The notes beneath the pieces were generated by a model. That model saw nothing but the letters and a program-made list of their open reading frames with translations, was not told where the DNA came from and did no database searches. A stretch of DNA of 64,000 nt from Myxococcales bacterium (GTDB lineage Bacteria > Myxococcota_A > Polyangia > Palsa-1104), in assembly GCA_003170275.1 (NCBI GenBank), contig PNAM01000037.1, forward strand, positions 62,400-126,399, read 5' to 3'. Made by a program: the position numbers and the translations under genes. Of this stretch, positions 28,483 through 37,127 are shown piece by piece; within the stretch, counting starts at the first letter, position 1, and each line of letters begins with the position of its first letter.

Positions 28483-29615
28483 CAGCTGCTCCTCTCGGTT
28501 CGTCGTTTGCGCAGTCGCACGCGCGCTTCATACGCCTGCCTCACGATCGCGATGTCCTCGACCAGCTCGTCGAGATCGTCGAGCGTGAGCGCCTGCGGCC
28601 CGTCGCACAGCGCCTCTTCGGGACGCGGGTGCACGTCGACCAGCAGCAGGTTCGCGCCCGCGATCACGCCCTGCGCAGCGGCGTGGAACAGATCCTGGAT
28701 GCCGTCGGCGGAGCGATCGCGCCGCCCGACCGCGTGCGACGGATCGACGCACACCGGCAGGCGCGTCAGGCGCTTGACCACCGGCAGCTGCGCGAAGTCG
28801 ACCAGGTTGCGGTGCGGATCGCCGAGGTTGGACTTGACGCCGCGCAGGCAGAACACGATCCGTCGGTTGCCGCCCGAGGCGATGTACTCGCACGCGTTGA
28901 GCGACTCTTCGATGGTGATGCCCATGCCGCGCTTGTAGAGCACCGGGAACTCGTGCTGCTGGCCGGCCGCGCGCAACAGCTCGAAGTTCTGCGCGTTGCG
29001 CGTGCCGATCTGCAGCATCACGCCGGTCGCGCCGCCCGAGCTGGCGAGCGCCGCGCGGATCTCGTCGAGCTGCGCCTCGTGCGTGACCTCCATGGCGACG
29101 ATACGGATGCCGTGCTTGCCCGCCGCCTCGAAGATCCACGGCAGGCAGGCCGCGCCGCGCCCCTGGAAATCGTACGGGCTGGTGCGCGGCTTGTAAGCGC
29201 CGGCGCGCGCAGTGACGATCCCGTGCCGCTCGAGCGCCGCGAAGGTGCGCCCGACGTTCTCGCGCGTGTCGACCGCGCACAAGCCGGGGAACAGGTGCAG
29301 CGAATCCTGCGAGATGCGCACGCCGTTGTACTCGAAGCCGACCGAATCGATCGCGCCGTCGTGCCGCCCGATCGAGCGGAACTTCTGCGTGATGCGCACC
29401 ACCTTCTCGACCGACTCGAACTGCTCGAACTTGATCGACGGCACCACGCCGGTCGGTCCGAGCAGGTACACCTCGGTGAGCGAGCGGGTGGCGCCTTGAA
29501 CGCGGTGCACCTCGGTGGTGATCCCGGGGTACGCGCGCGCGGTCTCGATGATGCGGTTCAGCTCCGAAGAATCAGCCGGCAGATCGGCCTTCATCACGAT
29601 GATCATGACCACCAC
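28482..29615 (-). CDS. aroF: 3-deoxy-7-phosphoheptulonate (DAHP) synthase
   Basis: 377 residues of the type I-beta class: an N-terminal ferredoxin-like/ACT-like regulatory domain (residues 1-85) precedes the TIM barrel. Barrel motifs include GAYKPRTSPYDFQG, IQIGTRNAQNFELL (here LQIGTRNAQN), YKRGMG, CLRGVKS and VDPSHAVGRRD. The enzyme condenses phosphoenolpyruvate with erythrose 4-phosphate, the first step of the shikimate pathway. The N-terminal domain is typically the site of end-product inhibition. Alternative start at the Met four residues in. The UPF0145 gene is coupled downstream. Confidence 0.9.
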   Translation of the reverse strand: MVVMIIVMKADLPADSSELNRIIETARAYPGITTEVHRVQGATRSLTEVYLLGPTGVVPSIKFEQFESVEKVVRITQKFRSIGRHDGAIDSVGFEYNGVRISQDSLHLFPGLCAVDTRENVGRTFAALERHGIVTARAGAYKPRTSPYDFQGRGAACLPWIFEAAGKHGIRIVAMEVTHEAQLDEIRAALASSGGATGVMLQIGTRNAQNFELLRAAGQQHEFPVLYKRGMGITIEESLNACEYIASGGNRRIVFCLRGVKSNLGDPHRNLVDFAQLPVVKRLTRLPVCVDPSHAVGRRDRSADGIQDLFHAAAQGVIAGANLLLVDVHPRPEEALCDGPQALTLDDLDELVEDIAIVRQAYEARVRLRKRRTERSS

Positions 29616-29644
29616 TTCTGGTGGTGTTTGGCGCGACTGTCAAC

Positions 29645-31282
29645 TCAGTCGACGGCGCGGATCGGCGGGGCGGGCTCGGGGTCGCGCGATTTTGGCGAGC
29701 GACGGATGGTCTCGCCGAACGGATGGATGGTCTCGGAGAGCGCGAGCGCTTCGGCCTGGCCGAGCGAGATCAGCTCGACCTTGGTCACCGCGCGCACCGT
29801 CGCGGTGCGGCGGCGTCGCTCGAAGACCGCCACCTCACCGAAGTGATCGCCCTTGCCGAGCTTGGCCACCACCTTGTCGCCCGCCGGATCTTCGCGCACC
29901 ACCTCGGCTTCGCCTTCCCAGATCACGTACACCTGCTGGCCGACCGCGCCCTGCTTGATGATGGTCTGGCCGGGCTCGTAGTGCTCGTGCCGGAGGCCGT
30001 ACGGCTCGGACATGCGCAGGTTGACGATGTCGCGCCCGAAGATCGGCGTCATGAACCAATCGAACAGCACGCGCAGGCGCCGATCCCAGGTGGGCATGAA
30101 GTAGAGGAAGAAGGTGCGCCACACCACCCAGGCGAGCAGCCCGTAGAGCCGGATGCCCTTGACGTGGGTGATCGCCTTGCGCCGGCCGAGCGAGCAAGCG
30201 TCGCCGAGGCCGGTGAAGCTGAACTTCTTGAGCGGCTTGCCCTTGAGCTCGCGCAGGATGTTGTCGGCCGCCTTGCGCCCGCCGGCCATCGCGAAGATCG
30301 CCACGCCCGGGCAGGTGCCGCCCTTCGGATGCGGGATGGCGGCGCAATCGCCCGCGGCCCACACGTCGGTGGTGCCCTTGACGCGCGTCATCTCGTCGGT
30401 GACCAGGCGGCCGGTGCGGTCGCGCTCGTAGGGCAGCGTGTCGAGCAGCGGCGAGAACGCGTTGCCCGCGCAGCTGATGATGCTGCGCGTCTGGATGCGC
30501 TCGCCCGAGTCGAGCAGCGCCTCGCCCGGCGTGGCCGCTTCGATCTTGGTCTTCAGGCGCAGCTCGATCCCCGATTTCGCCATCACCTTCTCGGCGTAGT
30601 CGACCAGCTTGGGCTGGTAGGTGGCGAGCTCGGGCAGGATGCGCTCCATCGCGTGCACGCACACCACACGGATCTCTTTCGGATCGATGCGGTTGTATTC
30701 CTTCTTGGCGAGCGTCTGGAAATAATCCATCAGCTCGGTGGCCACCTCGACGCCGCCGAAGTTGGCGCCGACCACCACGAAGGTGAGCAGGCGCTTGCGC
30801 TCGATCGGATCTTCCTCGATCTCGGCCATCTCGAGCATCGACAAGAGGTGGTTGCGCACCTTGAAGCAGTCCCAGTAGGTCTTGAGGCGCAGCGTGTGCT
30901 GGCTGATGCCCGGATAGCGCGACAGATCGTCCACCGAACCGAGCGCGACCACCAGGTGATCGTACGGCAGCTCCTGCTCCTTGCCGTCGAGGAGCCGGCT
31001 GGTGACCACTACCTTGCGCACCACGTCGATGCGCTCGACGTCGGCGTTGTGAAAGCGCGCGGGCGGAAAGATGCGGCGCGCCGGGTTGGTGATCTGCCCC
31101 GGCTGGATGCGCCCGACCAGCATCTCGGCGATGAAGCCGTGGAAGGTGTGGAAGTTGTCGCGGCTGACCACGGTCACGTCGACCAGGCCCTTCTTGATCG
31201 CGCTGCGAAACTTGCGCGAGAGATACAAGGCGGCCCATCCGCCTCCCAGACAGACGATCCGCTTCGGTTGCGTGCTCATCAC
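29645..31282 (-). CDS. NDH-2-type FAD oxidoreductase with C-terminal cyclic-nucleotide-binding domain
   Basis: 545 residues. The FAD Rossmann motif is at residues 10-20 (VCLGGGWAALY), the NAD motif near 170 (VVVGANFGGVEVA), and the second FAD motif near 310 (VWAAGDCAAIP). Helical segments at about 385-420 (GLLAWVVWRTFFLYF) match the membrane-binding end of type II NADH dehydrogenases, which pass electrons to quinone without pumping. A cNMP domain fills residues about 430-515. Its phosphate cassette is FGEVAVFERRRRTA with Gly 482, Glu 483 and Arg 492. NDH-2 enzymes normally end before this domain. Its ATG overlaps the patatin gene stop (ATGA); it is the last gene of the three-gene unit. Confidence 0.88.
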   Translation of the reverse strand: MMSTQPKRIVCLGGGWAALYLSRKFRSAIKKGLVDVTVVSRDNFHTFHGFIAEMLVGRIQPGQITNPARRIFPPARFHNADVERIDVVRKVVVTSRLLDGKEQELPYDHLVVALGSVDDLSRYPGISQHTLRLKTYWDCFKVRNHLLSMLEMAEIEEDPIERKRLLTFVVVGANFGGVEVATELMDYFQTLAKKEYNRIDPKEIRVVCVHAMERILPELATYQPKLVDYAEKVMAKSGIELRLKTKIEAATPGEALLDSGERIQTRSIISCAGNAFSPLLDTLPYERDRTGRLVTDEMTRVKGTTDVWAAGDCAAIPHPKGGTCPGVAIFAMAGGRKAADNILRELKGKPLKKFSFTGLGDACSLGRRKAITHVKGIRLYGLLAWVVWRTFFLYFMPTWDRRLRVLFDWFMTPIFGRDIVNLRMSEPYGLRHEHYEPGQTIIKQGAVGQQVYVIWEGEAEVVREDPAGDKVVAKLGKGDHFGEVAVFERRRRTATVRAVTKVELISLGQAEALALSETIHPFGETIRRSPKSRDPEPAPPIRAVD

Positions 31283-33126
31283 ATCGCTCCCTGCGAGACG
31301 GTCGGCTCGCGCTTGGTCCAGGTCGAGATCTGTTTCACCGCCGCCTCGTAGCCGAGCTGCTCGATCTCGGCGATCGACTTCATGGCGAAGGTATCGAACT
31401 TGGAGACCGGCGGATCGATGTAGCGGATCTCTTCGATCAGCCGCTCCGCCTTGGAGATGTGCGCGCTCGAGAGCATCGCCGCGCGCTCCAGGATGTGCAT
31501 GATGCTGGGGAACTTGCGGCCGGCGCGGAACAGGTTGAGGCGATCGCCGAGGAACTGCACCGGCGACGGCGACTGCAGGTGGCGCGCGTCGACCGAGAAG
31601 TCTTCGAGCGGCGAGACGTCCACCGCGACGATGTTGGCCGACTCCGCCGCACGCATCACGTCGGTGGGCAGGATGTTGAGCACCGCGCCGTCGACCAACA
31701 GATCGCCGCCCTCGACCACCGGCGGCGCCACGCCCGGAATGGAGAAGCTCGCCAGCACCGCGCGGCCCAGCGCGCCGGTGCGATGGACCACCGCCTCACC
31801 GCGGGTGAGGTTGGTGGAGACGCAGTAGTAGTCGAGCGGCAGATCTTCGATGGCGCGCTCGCCGAACACTTCCTTCAGGCCCTGAATGGCGCGTTGGCCG
31901 CCGAGCAGCGAGACCACCGGCACGGTCAGCTCCCACAGCGGCTGCAGACCGATCCACATGCGCTTGTTCTGCTCGATCATGGTGCGATGATCGAAGCCGC
32001 ACGCGACCTGCGCCGAAATGAACGCGCCCATGCTGGTGCCGCCGACCAGATCGACCTCGATGCGCGCCTCGCGGAGCGCGCGAATCACGCCCAGGTGGGC
32101 GAACCCACGCGCGCCGCCGCCGCCCAGCACCAGCCCGAGCGAGGTGCCGGTCAGGTGCCGTCCCAGGCGCGCCCACTCGGTGGGCCGCTTGTCGCGCACG
32201 TGATGGTGACGCACGAAGCGGCCGCGCTTGAGCCACTCGCCGGTGCCCCACGGATCGCCCGCCCCGGCGCGCCGCACCAGGATCAGCTCGCGCGGCGCGG
32301 TGCCGCCCAGCGCATCGATCTGCGCCAGAGCCGCGGCGACCTCGCGATCGTCGGCGCGCGACGAATCGGAGGCCACCACCAGCACGCGATCCGCCTGGCG
32401 CATGCAGCGGCGCGTCCACGGCGACGTCAGATCGGCGTCGGTCTCGTAGACCACCAGCCCGTAGAGCGCTTCCTGCTCGTTGAGCCAGGCGGCCAGCGCC
32501 GGCTCCTTGTCGGTGCCGCTCGCCGCGTGCGCCGTCCCCGGCCCGAAGGTCGCATCGACCCGGGCGGCATCGAGGTGCAGCAGCGTCCCGGTGAGCTGCT
32601 GCTCGAGCTGCGCCACCACGTCCAGGCTGGCCGTGCCGGGCAGCGGAATCACCGCCACCGTCGACGGCGCCAGCGACGAGCGCGCAGCCTGGTGTTTGGG
32701 ATCGACCCAGCCGGCCAACACGCGCGTCAGCCGCATCGCCAGCTTGGGGTTGAGCTCGACCAGCTGATCGAAGCTCTCGCGCGACAGCCGGCCGACCTGC
32801 GTATCGCGCAGCGCGCGCACCGTCGCCTTGCGCGGCGCGCCGGTGACCAGCGCCATCTCACCGACGGTGAAGGTCCGGCCCAGCTCGCGCACCACCACTT
32901 CCTTCTTGCCCGGTAGGTGGAGCACCACGCTCAGGCGCCCGGCCACCACGATGTACAAGGCGTCGCCCGGATCGCCGACGCGCAACAGGGTCTCGCCGCC
33001 GCCGACGACGAACCACTCCATCGCGCCGAGCACATGATCGAGCGCGGCCGCATCGAGCCCGCCGAACAGGGTGCTCGCCTGCAGGCAGCCGCGCGCGTCC
33101 TTGGGCTCAACCGTCTTGAGCAGCAT
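31279..33126 (-). CDS. patatin-like (NTE-type) phospholipase with N-terminal cyclic-nucleotide-binding domain
   Basis: 615 residues from the ATG at 33126. A cNMP domain (residues about 15-135) has the cassette VGEMALVTGAPRKA (Gly 89, Glu 90, Arg 99). A middle region (150-325) has a Rossmann-like pattern but no known motif. The patatin domain follows with GGGGARG (335-341), nucleophile GTSMG (Ser 365) and the catalytic Asp in DGA (479-481). All three elements are intact, so it should hydrolyse membrane lysophospholipids or other acyl esters, like neuropathy target esterase, which also has N-terminal cNMP domains. Start and stop both overlap the neighbours (ATGA on each side). Confidence 0.9.
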   Translation of the reverse strand: MLLKTVEPKDARGCLQASTLFGGLDAAALDHVLGAMEWFVVGGGETLLRVGDPGDALYIVVAGRLSVVLHLPGKKEVVVRELGRTFTVGEMALVTGAPRKATVRALRDTQVGRLSRESFDQLVELNPKLAMRLTRVLAGWVDPKHQAARSSLAPSTVAVIPLPGTASLDVVAQLEQQLTGTLLHLDAARVDATFGPGTAHAASGTDKEPALAAWLNEQEALYGLVVYETDADLTSPWTRRCMRQADRVLVVASDSSRADDREVAAALAQIDALGGTAPRELILVRRAGAGDPWGTGEWLKRGRFVRHHHVRDKRPTEWARLGRHLTGTSLGLVLGGGGARGFAHLGVIRALREARIEVDLVGGTSMGAFISAQVACGFDHRTMIEQNKRMWIGLQPLWELTVPVVSLLGGQRAIQGLKEVFGERAIEDLPLDYYCVSTNLTRGEAVVHRTGALGRAVLASFSIPGVAPPVVEGGDLLVDGAVLNILPTDVMRAAESANIVAVDVSPLEDFSVDARHLQSPSPVQFLGDRLNLFRAGRKFPSIMHILERAAMLSSAHISKAERLIEEIRYIDPPVSKFDTFAMKSIAEIEQLGYEAAVKQISTWTKREPTVSQGAM

Positions 33127-34910
33127 CAGGTCCCTTCGGGCTGGATGAAGTGCGCGAGCCGTTTGATGTTGATCAGGTTGCGGTAGCTGACGTTGTCGGT
33201 GGTGGAGTTGCCGCCGAACGAGCCGCAGCCGAGCGTCAGCGACGGCACCAGCCCCGAGGCCAGGCCGACCACGCCGTGCGCGCCCGGGCAGTTCACCAGG
33301 ATGCGGCTGGCCGGCATCACCGAGCCGAAGCGGGTGATGCGCGCCTCGTCGCGGCTGTGGATGATCGCGGTGTGGCCCGCGCCCATGTAGGCGAGCAGGC
33401 GCTTGCACAGCGCGATCGCGTCGTCGTCGCCTTTGGCGGTGAACAGCGACAAGACCGGCGACATCTTCTCGCCGGCGTACGGCGTGGCCTCGCCGTTCCA
33501 GGTGGCCGGCGCGACGATCAGCTTGATCGGATAGGGCCGCTTGACGGCGGCGAACCCGGCCAACAGCTCGGCCGACTGGCCGACCATCTGCCCACGGAAC
33601 TGCTGCGTCTCGGGATCGATCGCCGCCGCGGTGAAGCGCGCCACTTCCTCGGGCGTGAGCACCGCCGCGCCCGCGCGCTCGAGCGCCGCGATGAACGGCT
33701 CGCGGATGGTCTCTTCGACCACCAGGTTGTGCTCGGAGCCGCAGATCAGGCCGTTGTCGAACGACTTCGAGAGCACCACCGACTGCGCCGCCTGATCCGG
33801 ATCGGCATCGCCCGCGATCCAGCAGGGCGCGTTGCCCGGCCCGACGCCGATCGCCGGCGTCCCGGAGCTGTAGGCCGCCTTGACCATCGCGCCGCCGCCG
33901 GTGGCGAGGATCAACGAGACGCCCGGGTGGGACATGAAGTTGACCGTCTTCTTGCGATTCGAGCGCTGCTTGACCCACTGCACCAGATCGGGCGGCGCCC
34001 CGTGCTTGGCCAGGACGCCGCTGATCAGCTCGCCGACGCGGTTGCCCACGCCGAGCGCCGCGTGGTGGAAGCTGAGGATCAAGGAGTTGCGCGACTTGAG
34101 CGAGATCAGCACCTTGAAGTACGCGGTGGCGACTGGGTTGGTCATCGGGATCAACCCGAAGATCACGCCCACCGGGCTGGCGATCTCGGTCACCTTGCGG
34201 ATCGGATCGGTCGAGATCGCGCCGGCGCCGACCTTGCCGACCAGCGACTTGTAGACGTGAAACGAGGCCACCTTGTTCTTGAGCGTCTTGTCGGCTGCGT
34301 TGCCGAGGTGGGTCTCGGCCACCGTCGCGATCGCCAGCGCCTCCGCGTTGGCGACGAACACCTCGGTGAGCGCGCCGAGCAGCGCGTCGACCTTGTCCTC
34401 GGGCCAGCTCGCGTACGCGGCCTGCGCCGCTATCGCCTTGGCGACCATGTCGTCGACTTCCCGATCGCCGGGGCCGCCGAACATGTAGTCCGAGAGCTGC
34501 GAGGTGGTGTGGCGCAACTTGGTGGCGGCGTCCTTGGCGAGCGCGCGGATCACCGCTAGCACCAGCGCCGGCTGATCTTTGGACAGCGCGTCGAGCGAGG
34601 CTGCGTCGATTCGCCGCAGCTTGCAGTCGGTGTGCGCCACGGCGCTGGCGGAGCGCGGCAGCCGATCGAGCAGGCTCAGCTCGCCCATCACCGAGCCCGG
34701 ACCCATGAAGCGCAAGATCGCGTCGGAGTCGAGCTCCGGGCGATCGAGCTCGATGCGCACCTCGCCGGAATCGATCAGATAAGCCGCGTCGCCCTCGGTG
34801 CCCGCCTTGAAGATGGTGGTGCCCTTGGCGAACTCGAGGTTCTGCAGGCAAGCCGAGAGCAGCTCTTCCTCACGTCCCGACAGCGGACCGAACAGTTGCG
34901 GCAGCGACAT
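33126..34910 (-). CDS. aldehyde dehydrogenase (AdhE/EutE type) with N-terminal cyclic-nucleotide-binding domain
   Basis: 594 residues from the ATG at 34910, chosen because the cNMP fold starts right after it and AGGAG lies about ten bases upstream; an in-frame ATG at 35060 gives an implausible Arg/Ser-rich leader. The cNMP domain (about 5-130) has the cassette MGELSLLDRLPRSA (Gly 76, Glu 77, Arg 86). The ALDH domain (about 150-590) resembles acylating acetaldehyde dehydrogenases. The catalytic Cys 390 is in NGLICGSEH, and PVGVIFGLIPMTNP and GVGPGNAP are also kept. It would interconvert aldehyde, CoA and acyl-CoA with NAD(H). It is the first gene of the three-gene unit; the ALDH-cNMP fusion is unusual. 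Confidence 0.9.
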   Translation of the reverse strand: MSLPQLFGPLSGREEELLSACLQNLEFAKGTTIFKAGTEGDAAYLIDSGEVRIELDRPELDSDAILRFMGPGSVMGELSLLDRLPRSASAVAHTDCKLRRIDAASLDALSKDQPALVLAVIRALAKDAATKLRHTTSQLSDYMFGGPGDREVDDMVAKAIAAQAAYASWPEDKVDALLGALTEVFVANAEALAIATVAETHLGNAADKTLKNKVASFHVYKSLVGKVGAGAISTDPIRKVTEIASPVGVIFGLIPMTNPVATAYFKVLISLKSRNSLILSFHHAALGVGNRVGELISGVLAKHGAPPDLVQWVKQRSNRKKTVNFMSHPGVSLILATGGGAMVKAAYSSGTPAIGVGPGNAPCWIAGDADPDQAAQSVVLSKSFDNGLICGSEHNLVVEETIREPFIAALERAGAAVLTPEEVARFTAAAIDPETQQFRGQMVGQSAELLAGFAAVKRPYPIKLIVAPATWNGEATPYAGEKMSPVLSLFTAKGDDDAIALCKRLLAYMGAGHTAIIHSRDEARITRFGSVMPASRILVNCPGAHGVVGLASGLVPSLTLGCGSFGGNSTTDNVSYRNLINIKRLAHFIQPEGT

Positions 34911-35166
34911 GGTTACGATCTCCTGGAGATGGGTTCTGACTTCATGAAGCGACACATTCGTCGACCAGGTCGCCGGGATTCGACAGCGTGCCGCTCGAGA
35001 TGACGCTCGCTCAGATGCTCTTGTAGCTCCGACATGACAGCCCTCAGCAGCAAACGCCATGCCGCGACCGACCGGCAGTATCTTCGCCTAGTTGGCCTCA
35101 GTTCAAGGGGAATGTGCCGGCACCGTGTGCCAGAGGGTGCCGGGGCTGCGGGGCGCGGGGCGCGGG
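34911..35166. other. intergenic region upstream of the cNMP operon
   Basis: About 256 bases between the esterase-lipoprotein stop and the ALDH start, the only place for the promoter of the three-gene unit. I see no convincing sigma70 or sigma54 promoter and no TGTGA-N6-TCACA CRP-type site. No hairpin with a T-run was found. Confidence 0.5.
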
Positions 35167-36027
35167 TCAGGGCAGCGCCTGCGCGCGGCAGTAGTCGAGC
35201 GGCACGCGCGGGTCGCCGGGAAACGGCACGTGCCCCGCGCCCTGAATCTCGTTGTACTGTATCGGGTTGCCATTCTGCTGCAGCTCGGTTCGGGTGGCCT
35301 GCGCGCCGCTCAGCCCGGGGTCATTGGTGCCGATCTGGAGCGCGACCGGGATCTTGCGCGCGGCCTGGGTCACCAGCGGTCCGCCCGGCAGCGGATCGGA
35401 CGCGGCGATCACTGCCGTGCACGCGAGCACGCTCGCCGCTTCCATCCCGTAGCGAAAGCTCAGGAAGCCGCCCTGCGAGTAGCCGAACACGACGACGTGG
35501 TGCGGGTCGATCGAGCCGCTCGCGACCAACCGGGTGCGCAAGGCGTCGAGGAGCGGCAGATCGATGTTGCCGCTGCTCGCCGATCGATAGGCGTCCCAAT
35601 CCACGCCGTTGATCGGCTGGCCCATGAACGTGAACGACTGGCTGATGCCCTGTGGCGCGGCCAGCACGAAGCCGTCCTGATCGGCCAGCGCCTGCAAGCC
35701 GAGCGCGGCGACGAAGTTGCTGTTGGTATCGCCGTTTCCGTGCAGCGCGATCACCAGCGACAGCGGCTGCGTGCCCGACGGCACGTAGAGGATCACCGAG
35801 CGCGGTTGCCCGGCCACCTCGAGCATCAGCGTCGAGGCGCCCGGAGCGAGCGGCTGCGTCGAGACCGCCGCGTCGGTCGAGGACAGATCGCTCGAGGATA
35901 GATCCGACGTCGCCGCGCCTCCGTCACCCGGGCCGCCATCGGCCTCGCCGCCGTCGTTGGTGACATCCGCGCCGCAGCCGAGCCACCACGTACACATCAA
36001 GGTAGCGAGCACGCGCGTGGTCGTCAC
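35167..36027 (-). CDS. secreted alpha/beta-hydrolase lipoprotein (LpqC/polyhydroxybutyrate-depolymerase-like)
   Basis: 286 residues from GTG at 36027. The lipobox is WWLGC (Cys 18). A low-complexity linker of Asp-Gly and then DLSSSDLSS follows. The hydrolase domain has SLVIALHGNGD, the nucleophile elbow GYSQGG, and a late HVPFP that could hold the catalytic His. This pattern matches feruloyl-esterase/PHB-depolymerase relatives. It probably breaks extracellular esters. It is divergent from the DoxX gene and ends before the cNMP operon leader. Confidence 0.75.
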   Translation of the reverse strand: MTTTRVLATLMCTWWLGCGADVTNDGGEADGGPGDGGAATSDLSSSDLSSTDAAVSTQPLAPGASTLMLEVAGQPRSVILYVPSGTQPLSLVIALHGNGDTNSNFVAALGLQALADQDGFVLAAPQGISQSFTFMGQPINGVDWDAYRSASSGNIDLPLLDALRTRLVASGSIDPHHVVVFGYSQGGFLSFRYGMEAASVLACTAVIAASDPLPGGPLVTQAARKIPVALQIGTNDPGLSGAQATRTELQQNGNPIQYNEIQGAGHVPFPGDPRVPLDYCRAQALP

Positions 36028-36173
36028 CCGATCAGCGTAACAGAACTCTGCGCCGGCTAGCTGCGCAGCCACTTTCGTCCATTTTCCGTGCGCGCGATCA
36101 CCGCAGTGTCGCGGACGCAATCAATGCCCACGCAATGTCGCTCGCCGGCTGGCTTGGTGTTAGCGTGCGCGCA

Positions 36174-36575
36174 ATGAGCGCACAAGATCTCGGCAAGCTG
36201 GTGCTGCGAATCGTCCTCGGTTGCTTGATGCTGTTGCACGGCCTGGCCAAGCTGCGCCACGGCGTCGCCCCGATCGGCGCCGGTCTGGTCGCCAAGGGCC
36301 TTCCGTCGGCCGTCGCCTACTTCGTCTACGTGGGCGAGGTGATCGCGCCGATCCTGGTCCTGCTCGGCTGGCTCACGCGACCGGCCGCGGTGGTCCTCTT
36401 CATTAATATGGTGGTGGCCGTGTCGCTGGCCCACACCGCGGATCTGTTCCAGCTCGGCAAGGGCGGCGGCTATGCCCTCGAGTTGCAAGCTTTGTATGGT
36501 TTCGGGGCGTTGGCGATCGCGCTGCTGGGCGCCGGCCGCTACAGCGTCTCCCGGGGCCTCGGCCGCTGGGACTGA
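36174..36575 (+). CDS. DoxX-family membrane protein
   Basis: 133 residues from the ATG at 36174; an in-frame ATG at 36135 would add 13 residues that do not look like a membrane protein start. Four hydrophobic helices and the family's LRIVLGCLMLLHGLAKL start and FGALAIALLGAGRYS end are present. The DoxX family includes quinone-linked and redox-related membrane proteins without one agreed reaction. It is followed after 44 bases by a lipoprotein gene. Confidence 0.82.
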   Translation: MSAQDLGKLVLRIVLGCLMLLHGLAKLRHGVAPIGAGLVAKGLPSAVAYFVYVGEVIAPILVLLGWLTRPAAVVLFINMVVAVSLAHTADLFQLGKGGGYALELQALYGFGALAIALLGAGRYSVSRGLGRWD

Positions 36576-36619
36576 CACCTTTCGCTGACGCGGTGCATCA
36601 AACGAGGGAGGAGAATCAC

Positions 36620-37114
36620 ATGGGACCGACCTTTGGACCAGTCATGGTCCGGGGACTCGGGGGACCCGGACTCTATCTGTGCCTCGCGCTCGCCGGGTGC
36701 ACTGCGCCCCAGCTTCAGGGAAGCCGCACCTCGGACGTGTCGCCGGAAACCGTCCTGTGCGGATATCGGCTCGACCGCCCGCTCTTGGCGGAGGGCGAGC
36801 TCGCGCATCCGACCGACGGCGCCGACTGCATTCCGCCCGAACGCGGACCGCAGCTCAGCGTCGGTTTCCGTCTCGGCACCTGGTGGTTCAGCGTTCGCGC
36901 GCCGCGTGCGCTCGGAGACGGAGACGTGCTTTTGTCTGCGCGCGATCCCGCGGTCAGCCTGATCGCCGCCGACGGCAACTGGTCGTGCACGGACTGGGAC
37001 GGATCGGTCCAGTTCTCCGAAGCGGCGCAGTGGACGCTCGCGCTCGATGTGGTGTGCGCCGAGCCGCCCGGCGACGGCCACGCCATCCGAGGCACCGTGT
37101 GGGGCGACCTCTGA
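36620..37114 (+). CDS. small lipoprotein of unknown function
   Basis: 164 residues from the ATG at 36620, which has GGAGGAG six to eight bases upstream. The lipobox is LALAGC. The mature part is a compact, Trp- and Cys-containing beta-rich domain (CGYRLDRPLLAEGEL, LGTWWFSVRAPR, NWSCTDWDG). No family is recognised. Confidence 0.6.
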   Translation: MGPTFGPVMVRGLGGPGLYLCLALAGCTAPQLQGSRTSDVSPETVLCGYRLDRPLLAEGELAHPTDGADCIPPERGPQLSVGFRLGTWWFSVRAPRALGDGDVLLSARDPAVSLIAADGNWSCTDWDGSVQFSEAAQWTLALDVVCAEPPGDGHAIRGTVWGDL

Positions 37115-37127
37115 TACGCTGAGACGC

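Noticed and set aside
34911..35060. A longer ALDH start at 35060
   Set aside because: The extra 50 residues are Arg/Ser-rich and do not fit the cNMP domain; AGGAG precedes ATG 34910.
34911..35166. A CRP-type operator or sigma54 promoter for the cNMP operon
   Set aside because: No TGTGA-N6-TCACA or TGGCAC-N5-TTGC match was found on either strand.
23297..36585. Repeated TGACAC at several stop codons
   Set aside because: Stop TGA followed by CAC is too short to separate from chance in this composition.
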